Positions 1 to 9,601 of a stretch of 30,823 nucleotides of DNA are shown here, one piece after another. Within the stretch, counting starts at the first letter, position 1. Each line of letters starts with the position of its first letter. The stretch comes from Lojkania enalia (lineage: Eukaryota; Ascomycota; Dothideomycetes; Pleosporales). The stretch covers positions 1 through 30,823 of the forward strand of contig ML986730.1 of the NCBI GenBank assembly GCA_010094045.1, given 5' to 3'. A program made the translations under genes and the position numbers. The notes beneath the pieces were generated by a model, which was given only the letters and a program-made list of their open reading frames with translations, was not told the DNA's origin and ran no database searches.

Positions 1-3000
1 AAAGAGTATAATTCGAATACTAACTACTATTGCGTTACTAAAATACTCTCCCCAAACCCGTTAAGAGTACCTCTTCCCTAACTACTTTGCATACGCCTTT
101 CAATCCCCACTAAGTTCCCCTGAGTAGCTATACTGTCGGATCATCTGAGCCCCCTCCTCAACCTCTACCGCCGCCCGAGCTAGCGGCACTATTATATTCA
201 GCTACTGACATTAATTGCTTATATCTAACCCAGTTGTACAGTACTTCTAACTAACCCAGCATCGCCGGCAGCTATAACTCCCTCCCCCATCGCGCATTCC
301 CATCCGAAATCTATCCAGCTTAACCCTACTTATCCTAGACTGCGCCGTGCACTATATCGTCTTATACCTCTACTATTCCTCCGTCTCTACCTCTCCTATT
401 ATTCAGCACACCGCGTATCCTTCGCGTAGCTCCTCCAGCACCTCCTAAACCTGCTGCCACGCCAAGCTTGCCTTATACTGCCTATCCTGCTACTCACCAA
501 TGCCCTCTCCGCATCAGTCACATCCAGCTGACTTAATATCATTACAGCTCACCTGCTTCCCGTCGAGATAGCTGCTTATCAGCCCTCGCCAACACCCACT
601 ATCTATAATAAACCTCCTCATCGCCTGCACGTCCAGCTCCTCCCCTTTTTATTCCATCCTTCGCTCCACCTCGCCCTCCTCTACGAGAATCACCGAATCC
701 ACCCGCTCGCCTGCCTACCTGCTACGCCTACTCTCCTAAGCGAAGTTGATTATACTCTACAGCATCCCCATATGCAGTATAAACACGATCCCTGGAAAAT
801 CCACCCCTGTGCCTAACGCCGACGTAGCTACTATAAGCCTACCTTCTTTAAGCTATTCCTCTAACTGCCTAGCTCGCTCTGCATCTCCGGCGTAATAGTA
901 CCTACTGTCTAGTACTTCAGCTATCGCTTCACATTGCGCTTTACTGCGGTAGTACACCACCTCTTTCTCCCTTTGTTCCCTAAGCCGCTGCACCTGCCGC
1001 CGATATATTACTAACGCTATCTCCTATACCTGCCCCTACTTGCACTACGACACTAAATATCGTGTATTCAGCCGCACTGTGCTCGCTTAGACATACGTTA
1101 CATACTAAACTAGCATACTCTCTCCTAGCTCAGCCTCTCGTACCGGCGGTAGTATTGCCGTAAGTAGTACTACCGGGCACGGTAGCAGCCGTAGATTCTT
1201 CAGCTTCGCCAGCTTCGGCCGCTAGTCGCTCGACGTAAAGATAAGATAATACTCGTCTACTACAATCCGCCGCAGCAGCCCCTTACTATTAAGTATCCCC
1301 GCGTAGCTGATGAAATTCCTATTACTTATTACATCGCCCGCTACATCTGCGCTAACTACTACTACCGCTGCTAGATTGCTCTTACTATACTTCTACTCTA
1401 TATAGTCGATCCTACTCTCTCGAATCCGCTTGACCAAGTTCTTAATAAGCGCCCGGTACGGTACCACCACCACCATCACCCCGTATCGATCCAAGCAAGC
1501 CGGCACGGTAAATAGTAAGCTTTTCCCCCCACTGGTTAAGAGTACTACGATAAGCGGCGTCTGCCCGCCCAGTACCATATGTATCGCTTACTCTTACTCG
1601 GCTGAGCGGAAGCTAACCTCTTCTTGCCTAAGCACCTGCTGCATCGCCTTTCGAAGCCCTTTCTCCTTTCTACTTTAAACCCGCGCCTCCTTTCCTTATA
1701 CTATAAGCCTTTTACTATCGCTGTTATACTACTACTACTTCCTTGCCCCAGTCTAACCTCGACTACCTGTCCACCTTGCCTCCAGTGTCTCTTTACCCCC
1801 GTTGAGCCCTAAGAAGTAATACTATAGTATACTAAGCGGCCGGAACGCTTCGATCAAGCGTACACTAAGATACTTAATAATATCGATCGGTATACTGTAG
1901 TTCCTGATCCCTATCTACATCGTCCGCACGCTCTGTAGCTCTAGTATACTCTCTTCCTCCTTATCTACTTCAGCTTCTTCGACTTCCCCTATCTTATCCT
2001 AATATCCTTTACTAAACGACTCTCCAACCACTTCTCTACTAATACTAACGGCTGCGTGTCGGTAGTCTAGTATATACAGCTTAACGCCTACCCATTTACT
2101 AGTCTCGCGCTTAAGCACGCGCGTCAGTCGGTCTGTCTTCTATAGCCTATATTAATCCGCCTATATATAGTCGCTGAAGCCGCCGCCGAGCACTTTAACA
2201 TTTAGATACTCCTAAAACGGCTGTATATAAGCTAAGTATACTGCTATTACCTACCCTAGCCGCGGCGGTAGAAAGCGTAGTACCACCTTCGGCTTATCCT
2301 ACTAGGATTGTAATTTATGATAGCGGACTACTGTTATAATCTGCCTGTCTACTACGAAGATATTATAGTCCTGTAGCACCCTATTATAATACTATATTAT
2401 TATAATCTCCAACCCTCGCCCGGGCTGCCCTGAAGTTATATATATACTAACTATTAGCAGTTCTAAGAAGCGATCTACCTGCTGTAAGTACTACTTCACC
2501 TGCTACTTGCTTTATAAGCTGTCTCTTAACTGGAGCTGCTAACCAGCTTCTATCTGCCTAGCCCGAGTAAGCATCTATTTAAGCCTATCGTTAAGCCGAT
2601 TATTATAATAATAGATAAAAGATACACCCCGCCGCGTGAATATAATATCGTTAATAAGCTGCTCCAGCCGGATAGCGAACTGGTCCTCGGCTCTAGCCGT
2701 CTAACACAGCTCCTGCTAGAGTATCTCCTCTACCTTAGCTACTATGTCCTGCGCTATCTTGCGGAACTGGCTAATATAGATCAGCCGGCCGTTGAGATAG
2801 AACGTCTTCTTATCCTTTAACTAGTAAGCGTTACCTGAATTACCAGCCGTCAGCGCGACAAACTTCCCATACGCTAGTAAGCTAATCATCTCGCTTATTA
2901 GACTGAACGATCCGTTAGCTAGAAACTTCCGCCGCATAAGCAGAAAATGCTTCCGGTCCTCATCCGTCTGCTCGTCGTGCTCCGCCGCTAGAAGCAGCTT

Positions 3001-4452
3001 CTTCACACCTAGCACGCGCACGCAGTATACTACGCCAGCCAGTATATACGAGTAGTTTTTCGCCGTGCGTAAGCAGTCTATCTTAGCGTCGATCCCTAGC
3101 ACGGCGAGAAAATAGATAAACCTACTGCTAAACAGCTGATCGCCTGTCGATTAAAAAATGAATAATATAAGTATATCCAGCAGTACTCTAAGCTAAGCGT
3201 TTTTACTATCCCTATCTAACATAACCTACAGTACTGTTACTAGTTTCTTCTATTTATCTTACTAACAGAATAGCTCGCGCGCGTCTTCCATCTAATCTAC
3301 TTCTTTCTTCCTATAGTGCCTACGACGGGGGCCGCCATCGCTATCATTATCGCTATTAGTACTACTTCCGGCCCTGCCAGACCCAGAACTTGCGCTATCA
3401 TCTAACGCTATACTATTATTATTACTGTCATCGCCGTTGCTGCTGCAGTTGAACTATACAGCCCGAGCTTCTTCGTCAGCAATAATGCGGAGAAAGTAGC
3501 AGATGAACTTAATAATATAGCTGGCGTACACCGCTTAACTCTTAGGGTTCTATAGTCGAGCGAGCGGACGCCTATCTACCTCGTATTACTGAGCGCTCTT
3601 AAGCTACCGTCTCGTCTCTCGCGCGAGTGATGATAACCCTCTAATACTCTGCTCAACTAATAGCTTAACTAACTTCGCCGCCCGCTAAAGTTTCGCCTTA
3701 CCTTAGTTGGGCAGCTAGATCTGATGTGCGAGATGCACTCGATTCCGCTTCGCCAGATACTCCAGCTACCCTGTCCGCTTGAACCACCCGGTCTTGTCGG
3801 TCTTCGCTGCCTCCGCATCCATAACCTATACCTTCTTTTCTTCCCTCTGCTTCGTAAGCTTAAACCTAGCTAACTAATCACGCACGACGTCGGCCTCCGT
3901 GTAGGAAATAGCTAGCTTATAGTTACGGCTGCTTATGTCGACGATGAAATATTACTGCAGCCCGCCAGCCCGAAAGAACATCTGTACCTTAACCTTCTGA
4001 TAGAGCCTACTTTTATCACCTATCTACGCCTGCTTATACTTCTTCTTTAGATATATACGTAGCGCGTTGATATTAGTAGTAATATAGTACCTAGATTGCT
4101 TGCACCAGAACCTATTTAGCGGCTTTCCTAATTCCGGTATTAGTTGCCCGAACGGTGCGGGCAGCTGGACGTCCTTTACCGGTCTAATCAGCTACTAACG
4201 AGCATACTCGACGATTACCCTCCTCTACTCTATTATTATACTATAATAGTGCTGTAGATGTATATTAATATTTAATATAGTAGTTGCGTATTCCTTATAT
4301 ATTAGAACATAGTGCTCAGGTAGATAGTAGAGATAGTTCTTGATATCCTCTAGTAATGGCGCTGTTCTGCTTACTTATATGCGGGTCTTCCTGCTGTGGA
4401 TATAGTATTATACCCTCGGTTCGAGCGTCTATGCGTCCCAGTAGAACTGCAT
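1..4452 (-). pseudogene. TLH copy A: telomere-linked RecQ-like helicase, RIP-inactivated, C-terminus cut by window edge
   Basis: A minus-strand frame of at least 1,484 codons begins at the ATG at 4452-4450 (MQFYWD). Order seen: an N-terminal OrsD/DUF3505-like part around 4330-3700; an acidic Ser/Asn-rich linker near 3470-3300; a long middle region; a RecQ-type helicase with Walker A at about 1536-1519 (now TSGGKS, expected TGGGKS) and motif II at 1257-1246 (DEYY, expected DECH); helicase C motifs at 960-700 (ATSALGTGVDFPG at about 832-794); and a Cys-rich tail (SCN...GCD.CGEG, 560-500). Frame checks at 4452, 3102, 1578, 960, 600 and 120 agree, so no net frameshift separates these motifs. The visible lesions are in-frame stops explained by CAG, CAA or TGG changes. 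The family is subtelomeric helicases of ascomycetes (TLH/MoTLH type). Identification of the helicase is firm; the N-terminal family name is less so. Confidence 0.88.
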
Positions 4453-4632
4453 CCTTCCAGCCTTATTATAGCCCTACGCTAGTACGGGTGCGATAATACA
4501 GCGTTATAAGTAGAATAAATAGGCTCTACTAAATAGTTTTTGTATACAAAGTATTATGGTTAGAGTGCTAGTTGTAAATAAATCGGGGGGGTAACGGTTA
4601 GACGAATCGGCCCCTTTTAACAACCTATTTCG

Positions 4633-4656
4633 GGTATAGCGCTATAGTACTATACC
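4633..4656. repeat. Inverted repeat near TLH terminus
   Basis: GGTATAG and CTATACC flank a 10-base centre. In copy C the same site (7244-7269) is a perfect 26-bp palindrome, AGGTATAGTACTA followed by its reverse complement. The element is retained in copies A to F. Confidence 0.8.
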
Positions 4657-4665
4657 TAATCTGTT

Positions 4666-4685
4666 ACGAATCAGGCCTAATTCGT
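4666..4685. repeat. 20-bp palindrome 18 bp from TLH terminus
   Basis: ACGAATCAGG is followed by CCTAATTCGT, a palindrome with one mismatch explained by a single transition. Copy D has a different single transition in the same site, so the ancestral site was probably a perfect palindrome. A related half-site (ACGAATCGG) lies upstream near 4604. Its function is unknown. Confidence 0.75.
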
Positions 4686-4703
4686 CGCCTCATATCGGAT
4701 AGG

Positions 4704-6849
4704 ATTGTAATTTATAATAGTAGACTACTATTATAATCTACCCGTCTACTATAAAGATATTATAGTTCTATAGTACTCTATTATAATACTATATTATTAT
4801 AATCTCTAACCTTCGCCCGGGCTGCCCTAAAGTTATATATATACTAATTATTAGTAGTTTTAAAAAGCGATCTACCTACTATAAGTACTACTTTACCTAT
4901 TATTTACTCTATAAGCTGTCTCTTAACTAGAGCTACTAACCAGCTTCTATCTGCCTAGCCTAAATAAGTATCTACTTAAGTCTATTATTAAACCGATTAT
5001 TATAATAATAGATAAAAAATATACTCTACTATATAAATATAATATTATTAATAAGCTGTTCCAGCCGGATAGTAAACTAGTTTTTAGCTCTAGCCGTCTA
5101 ATACAGCTCCTATTAGAGTATTTTCTCTACCTTAGCTACTATATCCTATACTATCTTATAGAACTAGCTAATATAGATCAGCCGGCTATTAAGATAGAAC
5201 GTCTTCTTATTCTTTAACTAGTAAGTATTATCTAAATTACCAGCTGTTAGTATAATAAACTTTTTATACGCTAGTAAGCTAATTATCTCGCTTATTAGAC
5301 TAAATAATCTATTAGCTAGAAACTTCCGCTATATAAGTAGAAAATGCTTCCAGTTCTTATCCGTCTACTTATTATACTCTACTACTAGAAGTAGTTTCTC
5401 TATACCTAACACGCGCACGTAGTATATTATACTAGCTAGTATATATAAGTAGTTCTTTGCTATATATAAGCGGTCTATTTTAGCGTTAATTTCTAATATA
5501 GTAAGAAAATAGATAAGCCTACTACTAAATAGCTAATTACCTATCGATTAAAAAATAAATAATATAAGTATATCTAGTAGTACTCTAAGTTAAGCGTTCT
5601 TACTATCTCTATCTAATATAATCTATAGTACTATTACTAATTCCTTCTACTTATTTTACTAATAGAATAGCTCGTGCGCGTCTTCTATCTAATCTATTTC
5701 TTTCTTCTTATAGTATCTATAATAGGGGCTGCTATTACTATTATTATCGCTATTATTACTACTTCTAGCTCTACTAGACTTAGAACTTACGCTATTATCT
5801 AATATTATACTATTATTATTACTATTATTACTGTTACTATTATAACTAAACTATATAGCCTAAACTTTTTTATTAGTAATAATATAGAGAAAGTAGTAGA
5901 CGAACTTAATAATATAGCTAGTATATACCGCCTAATTCTTAAGGTTCTATAGTTAAGCGAGCAGATACCTATCTACTTTATATTACTAAGTATTTTTAAA
6001 CTACTATTTTATCTCTTATATAAGCAATAATAACCTTCTAATATTCTACTTAACTAATAGTTTAACTAGCTTCGCCGTCTATTAAAGTTTCGCCTCACCT
6101 TAGTTAAGCAGCTAAATCTAATATGCGAGATATACTCGATTCTACTTTACTAGATACTCTAGCTATCCTATTTACTTAAACTACCTAGTTTTATTAGTCT
6201 TTACTACCTCTGCATCTATAATCTATACTTTTTCTTCTTCTTTCTACTTTATAAGTTTAAACCTAGCTAACTAATTATATATAATATTAGCCTCTATATA
6301 GAAAATAGCTAGCTTATAGTTATAACTACTTACGTTAACGATAAAATATTACTATAGCCCGCTAGCCTGAAAGAATATCTATACCTTAACCTTCTAATAG
6401 AGCCTACTTTTATCGCCTATCTATACCTATTTATACTTCTTCTTTAGATATATATATAGTATATTAATATTAGTAGTAATATAGTATTTAGATTACTTAT
6501 ACTAGAACCTATTTAGTAGCTTTCCTAATTCTAGTATCGGTTACCCGAATAGTACAGGCAGCTAAATATTCTTTACTAGTCTAATTAGCTACTAATAAGT
6601 ATACTTAACGATTACCCTCCTCTACTCTATTATTATACTATAATAGTACTATAGATATATATTAATATTTAATATAGTAGTTATATATTTTTTATATATT
6701 AGAACGTAGTATTTAGGTAGATAGTAGAAATAGTTTTTAATATCCTCTAGTAATAGCGCTATTCTACTTACTTATATATAGGTCTTTCTACTATAGATAT
6801 AGTATTACGCCCTCAGTTCGAGCGTCTATATATCTTAGTAGAACTACAT
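4704..6849 (-). pseudogene. TLH copy B: N-terminal two-thirds only
   Basis: Collinear with 2304-4452 of copy A and in the same minus orientation. The start codon is retained (CAT on the plus strand at 6847-6849). It covers the OrsD-like N-terminus and middle region and stops before the helicase domain, so it has no Walker A. The left end is fused to the GATAGG terminus of copy A, with TAGG shared by both partners. The sequence is far more AT-rich than copy A: most CpG sites of copy A are TA here. A few positions keep C where A has T (for example CCCGTC against CCTGTC), so the copies were mutated independently. Confidence 0.85.
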
Positions 6850-7100
6850 CCTTCCAGCTTTATTATAGCCCTATACTAGTATAGGTGTAATAATATAGTA
6901 TTATAAGTAGAATAAATAGACTCTACTAAATAGTTTTTATATATAAAGTATTAGGGTTAGAGTACTAGTTGTAAATAAATTAGAGGGGTAACAGTTAGAC
7001 AAATCACCCCCTTTTAACAACCTATTTTAGGTATAGCGCTATAGTACTATACCTAATCTATTACAAATCGGGCCCGATTTATCGCCTTTTATTAGATAGG
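6850..7100. repeat. Constant right end of TLH copy B
   Basis: Matches 4453-4703, including both palindromes, and ends in TTAGATAGG. Copy C begins directly at 7101. Confidence 0.82.
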
Positions 7101-7315
7101 TATGATAATATAGCGTTATAAATAGAATAAATAGATTCTACTAAATAGTTTTTATATATAAAGTATTAGGGTTAGAGTACTAGTTGTAAATAAATTGGGG
7201 GGGTAATAGTTAGATAAATCACCCCCTTTTAACAACCTATTTTAGGTATAGTACTATAGTACTATACCTAATCTATAACAAATCAGGCCCGATTTATTAC
7301 TTTATATTAGATAGG
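7101..7315. repeat. TLH copy C: 215-bp terminal fragment
   Basis: Matches about 4488-4703 of copy A, so only the 5' flank of the gene remains and there is no coding sequence. The left junction shares ATAGG with the equivalent place in intact units (compare copy D, TATAGGTGCGATAAT). The right end is fused to an 11-bp LTR remnant of Gypsy-1 with a shared GG. It contains the perfect 26-bp palindrome at 7244-7269. Confidence 0.83.
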
Positions 7316-7324
7316 GCTATTATA
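7314..7324 (+). repeat. Remnant of Gypsy-1 5' LTR (last 11 bp)
   Basis: GGGCTATTATA is identical to the last 11 bp of the 3' LTR (14123-14133) and directly precedes the Gypsy-1 leader. The rest of the LTR is replaced by the terminus of TLH copy C. Eleven bases could match by chance, but the position next to gag and the orientation are as expected. Confidence 0.65.
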
Positions 7325-7444
7325 CTTTAACTACTCTTATAAAGCTAGAAGAAGTAAGACTAGTTAGACTACTCTAGTTATAAGGAAAGAGATACCTTTA
7401 GTAAGTAATATAGGAAACTCACGCAAGTAGAATATTAGGATTAA

Positions 7445-8700
7445 CTAGTAAAGTTACCTCTTTAGAGGTAGATATAATAACTATATTTATAAAAATATAG
7501 AATAAATTAGTATAATAATAGAAATAGCTAGCTCTAGTAGATAAATAGATAAAAAGTCTAAAGGAGACTTAAGATAGCCTTTTTAAAAGTTTTAAAAGAA
7601 TATAAGAAATAGTTAATAGTAAATAAGAGATAAGACTTATAAAAATTATCTAAAAACTTAAATAAGTTAAAAGAGTACTACTAATAATATATTACTAATA
7701 ATAAATTAAACTAGTACTACTTAATAAATTTAATAGAACTAGGTCTAAACTTAAAGGATTTCTAGTAGTAGTAAGAATCTATATTAACGCTAACCTTAAT
7801 ATTATTTAATATAAGAATAAGAAAGTACTATTTATAGGAGTATACTTAATAGATAAACTACTTAACTAGTTGTAGTCCTTCTTAATAGATTTTAAAAACT
7901 ATATAGAGGAATACTAGAAGAGTAAAACTAAAGTAATATTTATAAGTTTAGTATATTTCTAATAGAAATTTAAACTAGTATTTAGAGATATTAATAAAGT
8001 ATAAGTAGTAGAAGATAGACTTTATAACCTAGTTTAACTAGAATCTATTACCTTATATATATTAAGCTTTTAACAGCTCTTGAATAAAATTATATAGAAC
8101 GATTATAATATAATAGTAAAGTTCTATAGAAGATTAAAAATAGAAATAAGAAGAGTAATAATATATATAGAGTAACTACGGGACCTAGTATTATATTTCT
8201 AACTAGTAAAGAGGATTAATAATAAACTATACTAGTTTAAAAATAAGAAAAGATAAGTATACTATTAAAGAGTATACTTTTTAATAAAAGCTGCTAATAT
8301 GGGCGGATCTATAGATCTAAATACTACTAGAGAAAAGAAATCTAAATTATAAGTAACTTAGGAAAAGAAGACTTAGAAAAAAGATATTAAGTATTATAAT
8401 TGTTAAAAACTAGAATATATAGTAAAGGAATATTAAAGTAAAAAGAAAGAAAGAAGAAACTAGCCTATAGAAAATAAACCGCAGGAAGTAGGTAAAGAAA
8501 AACTAGCTATAACTATAGAATATAGAACTTTATACTAGTTCTTCTATAATAAAGACGAGTATTAAATATACTAACAACTTAAAGAAGTTATAGAATATTA
8601 GCTTTAAAAGAGAATATAACTTATAGTAACGCAGGAATATATAAAAAGATAGCTAGAAAAAGTTTAGGAAATATTAGATAAGGATAAAAGAATAAACACC
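7445..8700 (+). pseudogene. gag: Gypsy-1 gag remnant
   Basis: One frame (codons starting at positions such as 7504 and 8392) carries a probable N-terminal coiled-coil stretch near 7504-7620, a Retrotrans_gag-like core near 7750-8020 (FLVVVRIYINANLN) and a CCHC zinc knuckle at 8392-8433. Of the four zinc ligands only the second Cys (TGT, 8401-8403) survives; the other three are TAT, as expected for Cys and His codons hit by C-to-T or G-to-A. Many TAG/TAA codons interrupt the frame. The true start cannot be fixed. Gag would form the particle shell and bind RNA. Confidence 0.8.
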
Positions 8701-9264
8701 CTATTATAAATAGAAGAAACTACTACTAGAGTACTAATATCTAAACTAGTACCTAGAGTATATTTTACGTACTAATAAGGAATAATCGAGTATAAATAGA
8801 GAATACCAGCTCTTATAGCTACTCTATAAGATAAACTACCTATAAAATTCTATAATAAGAATAGACTAGAATAAGATATTGTTAATGTTTACGAAGAATA
8901 GTAAAATACCTATTCTAGAAAATCTACTTCTTACACTTCTAAAAATACATAGAAACTATAAAGGTAGTAGAAGAGTATTTTAGTATAATAGACTAGAATA
9001 AGGCTATATATATAGTATAGAAAGTAGTAGCCTTCTTATAAAATAAAGTACTAGTAAAATACTAGGTACTAAAGGTATTGCAATATAAATAAGAATAGGA
9101 TTATTAGATTAGAAAAGATAATAACTTTTATATAAACTAATACTATCTAGCGTATTTTAAGATAGTATAGATATTATATATTAAATAATAATATAAGGCC
9201 TACTAAAGAAGAAAAGAAAATATAGGTATATAGCTAAGATAACTAAATAAAGATAAAGTACTAG
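8701..9264 (+). other. Gypsy-1 spacer between zinc knuckle and inserted LTR
   Basis: AT-rich retroelement interior between gag and protease, with stops in all frames. I recognise no domain here. It is probably the gag C-terminus and the gag-pol junction. Confidence 0.5.
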
Positions 9265-9596
9265 TATAATAGCCTCTAATTAGCCAGGTGTAGGGCGGGT
9301 AATAACTAAGAGTAATTACGTGCTGCGAGGTGTATTATTCTTATAGGCTTATAATAGAAGTACGCAAGTAGAGTATATAAAGAATATTTAAGTTAACTAT
9401 AAAAAGCTATAAAGATTAGAGTTGTAAGGTTGTTAAATATAATTTAGTTCCCTTATTATTTTCTTACTTAGTTATTTAGTTAACTAAGCTACTAAGCGCG
9501 TTATATGCCTTATACTAGCCTTATTCTTCCAGCTATATAGAGTCCTAAATCTTAATTAGGTCTAGTATAGGGGTTCTTATAAAGATGCCCGTAATA
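9265..9596 (-). mobile_element. Solo LTR of the Gypsy-1 family, inverted, inside Gypsy-1
   Basis: A 332-bp sequence that is the reverse complement of the 3' LTR at 13797-14133, with differences that are mostly transitions plus a few indels and transversions. It runs from the LTR end (TATAATAGCC on the plus strand) to the LTR start (GTAATA on the plus strand, TATTAC on the minus). It is flanked by ACTAG (9260-9264) and ATTAG (9597-9601), a 5-bp target duplication now differing by one transition. This is the classic mark of an independent insertion later reduced to one LTR by recombination. It keeps more CpG (TACGTGCTGCGAGG) than the 3' LTR. Confidence 0.85.
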
Positions 9597-9601
9597 ATTA
9601 G

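Larger units (their letters stand above)
4453..4703. repeat. Constant right end of TLH unit, copy A (5' flank of helicase)
   Basis: This 250-bp segment lies upstream of the helicase start and recurs at the right end of copies B, C, D, E and F. It contains a G-run (4581-4590 region), a gap-separated palindrome, a second 20-bp palindrome and the terminal bases CGGATAGG. A promoter would be expected here because the gene reads leftward from 4452, but I see no reliable promoter motif. The sharp, shared terminus at 4703 marks it as the end of a defined repeat unit. Confidence 0.85.

Noticed and set aside
1430..1812. Two plus-strand open frames (1430-1678 and 1624-1812)
   Set aside because: They lie antisense to the helicase domain of TLH copy A, which shows clear motifs on the minus strand; they have no recognisable domain and are by-products.
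1393..3102. Minus-strand open frames at 1393-1578 and 2821-3102 as separate small genes
   Set aside because: Both are in frame with the TLH helicase and are stop-free fragments of that pseudogene.
4600..4703. TLH terminus as a Helitron 3' end (hairpin near the end)
   Set aside because: A hairpin is present, but the unit ends GATAGG rather than CTRR, and I see no Rep or Pif1-type helicase motifs; the helicase is RecQ-like.
4698..4706. Interstitial telomeric repeat at the junctions
   Set aside because: Only TAGG-like bases occur, with no TTAGGG tandem, so a telomere tract cannot be claimed.
1..7315. TLH unit as a 5'-truncated LINE
   Set aside because: No reverse transcriptase is seen in the unit, there is no poly-A or simple repeat tail, and the invariant end is upstream of the gene, opposite to LINE polarity.
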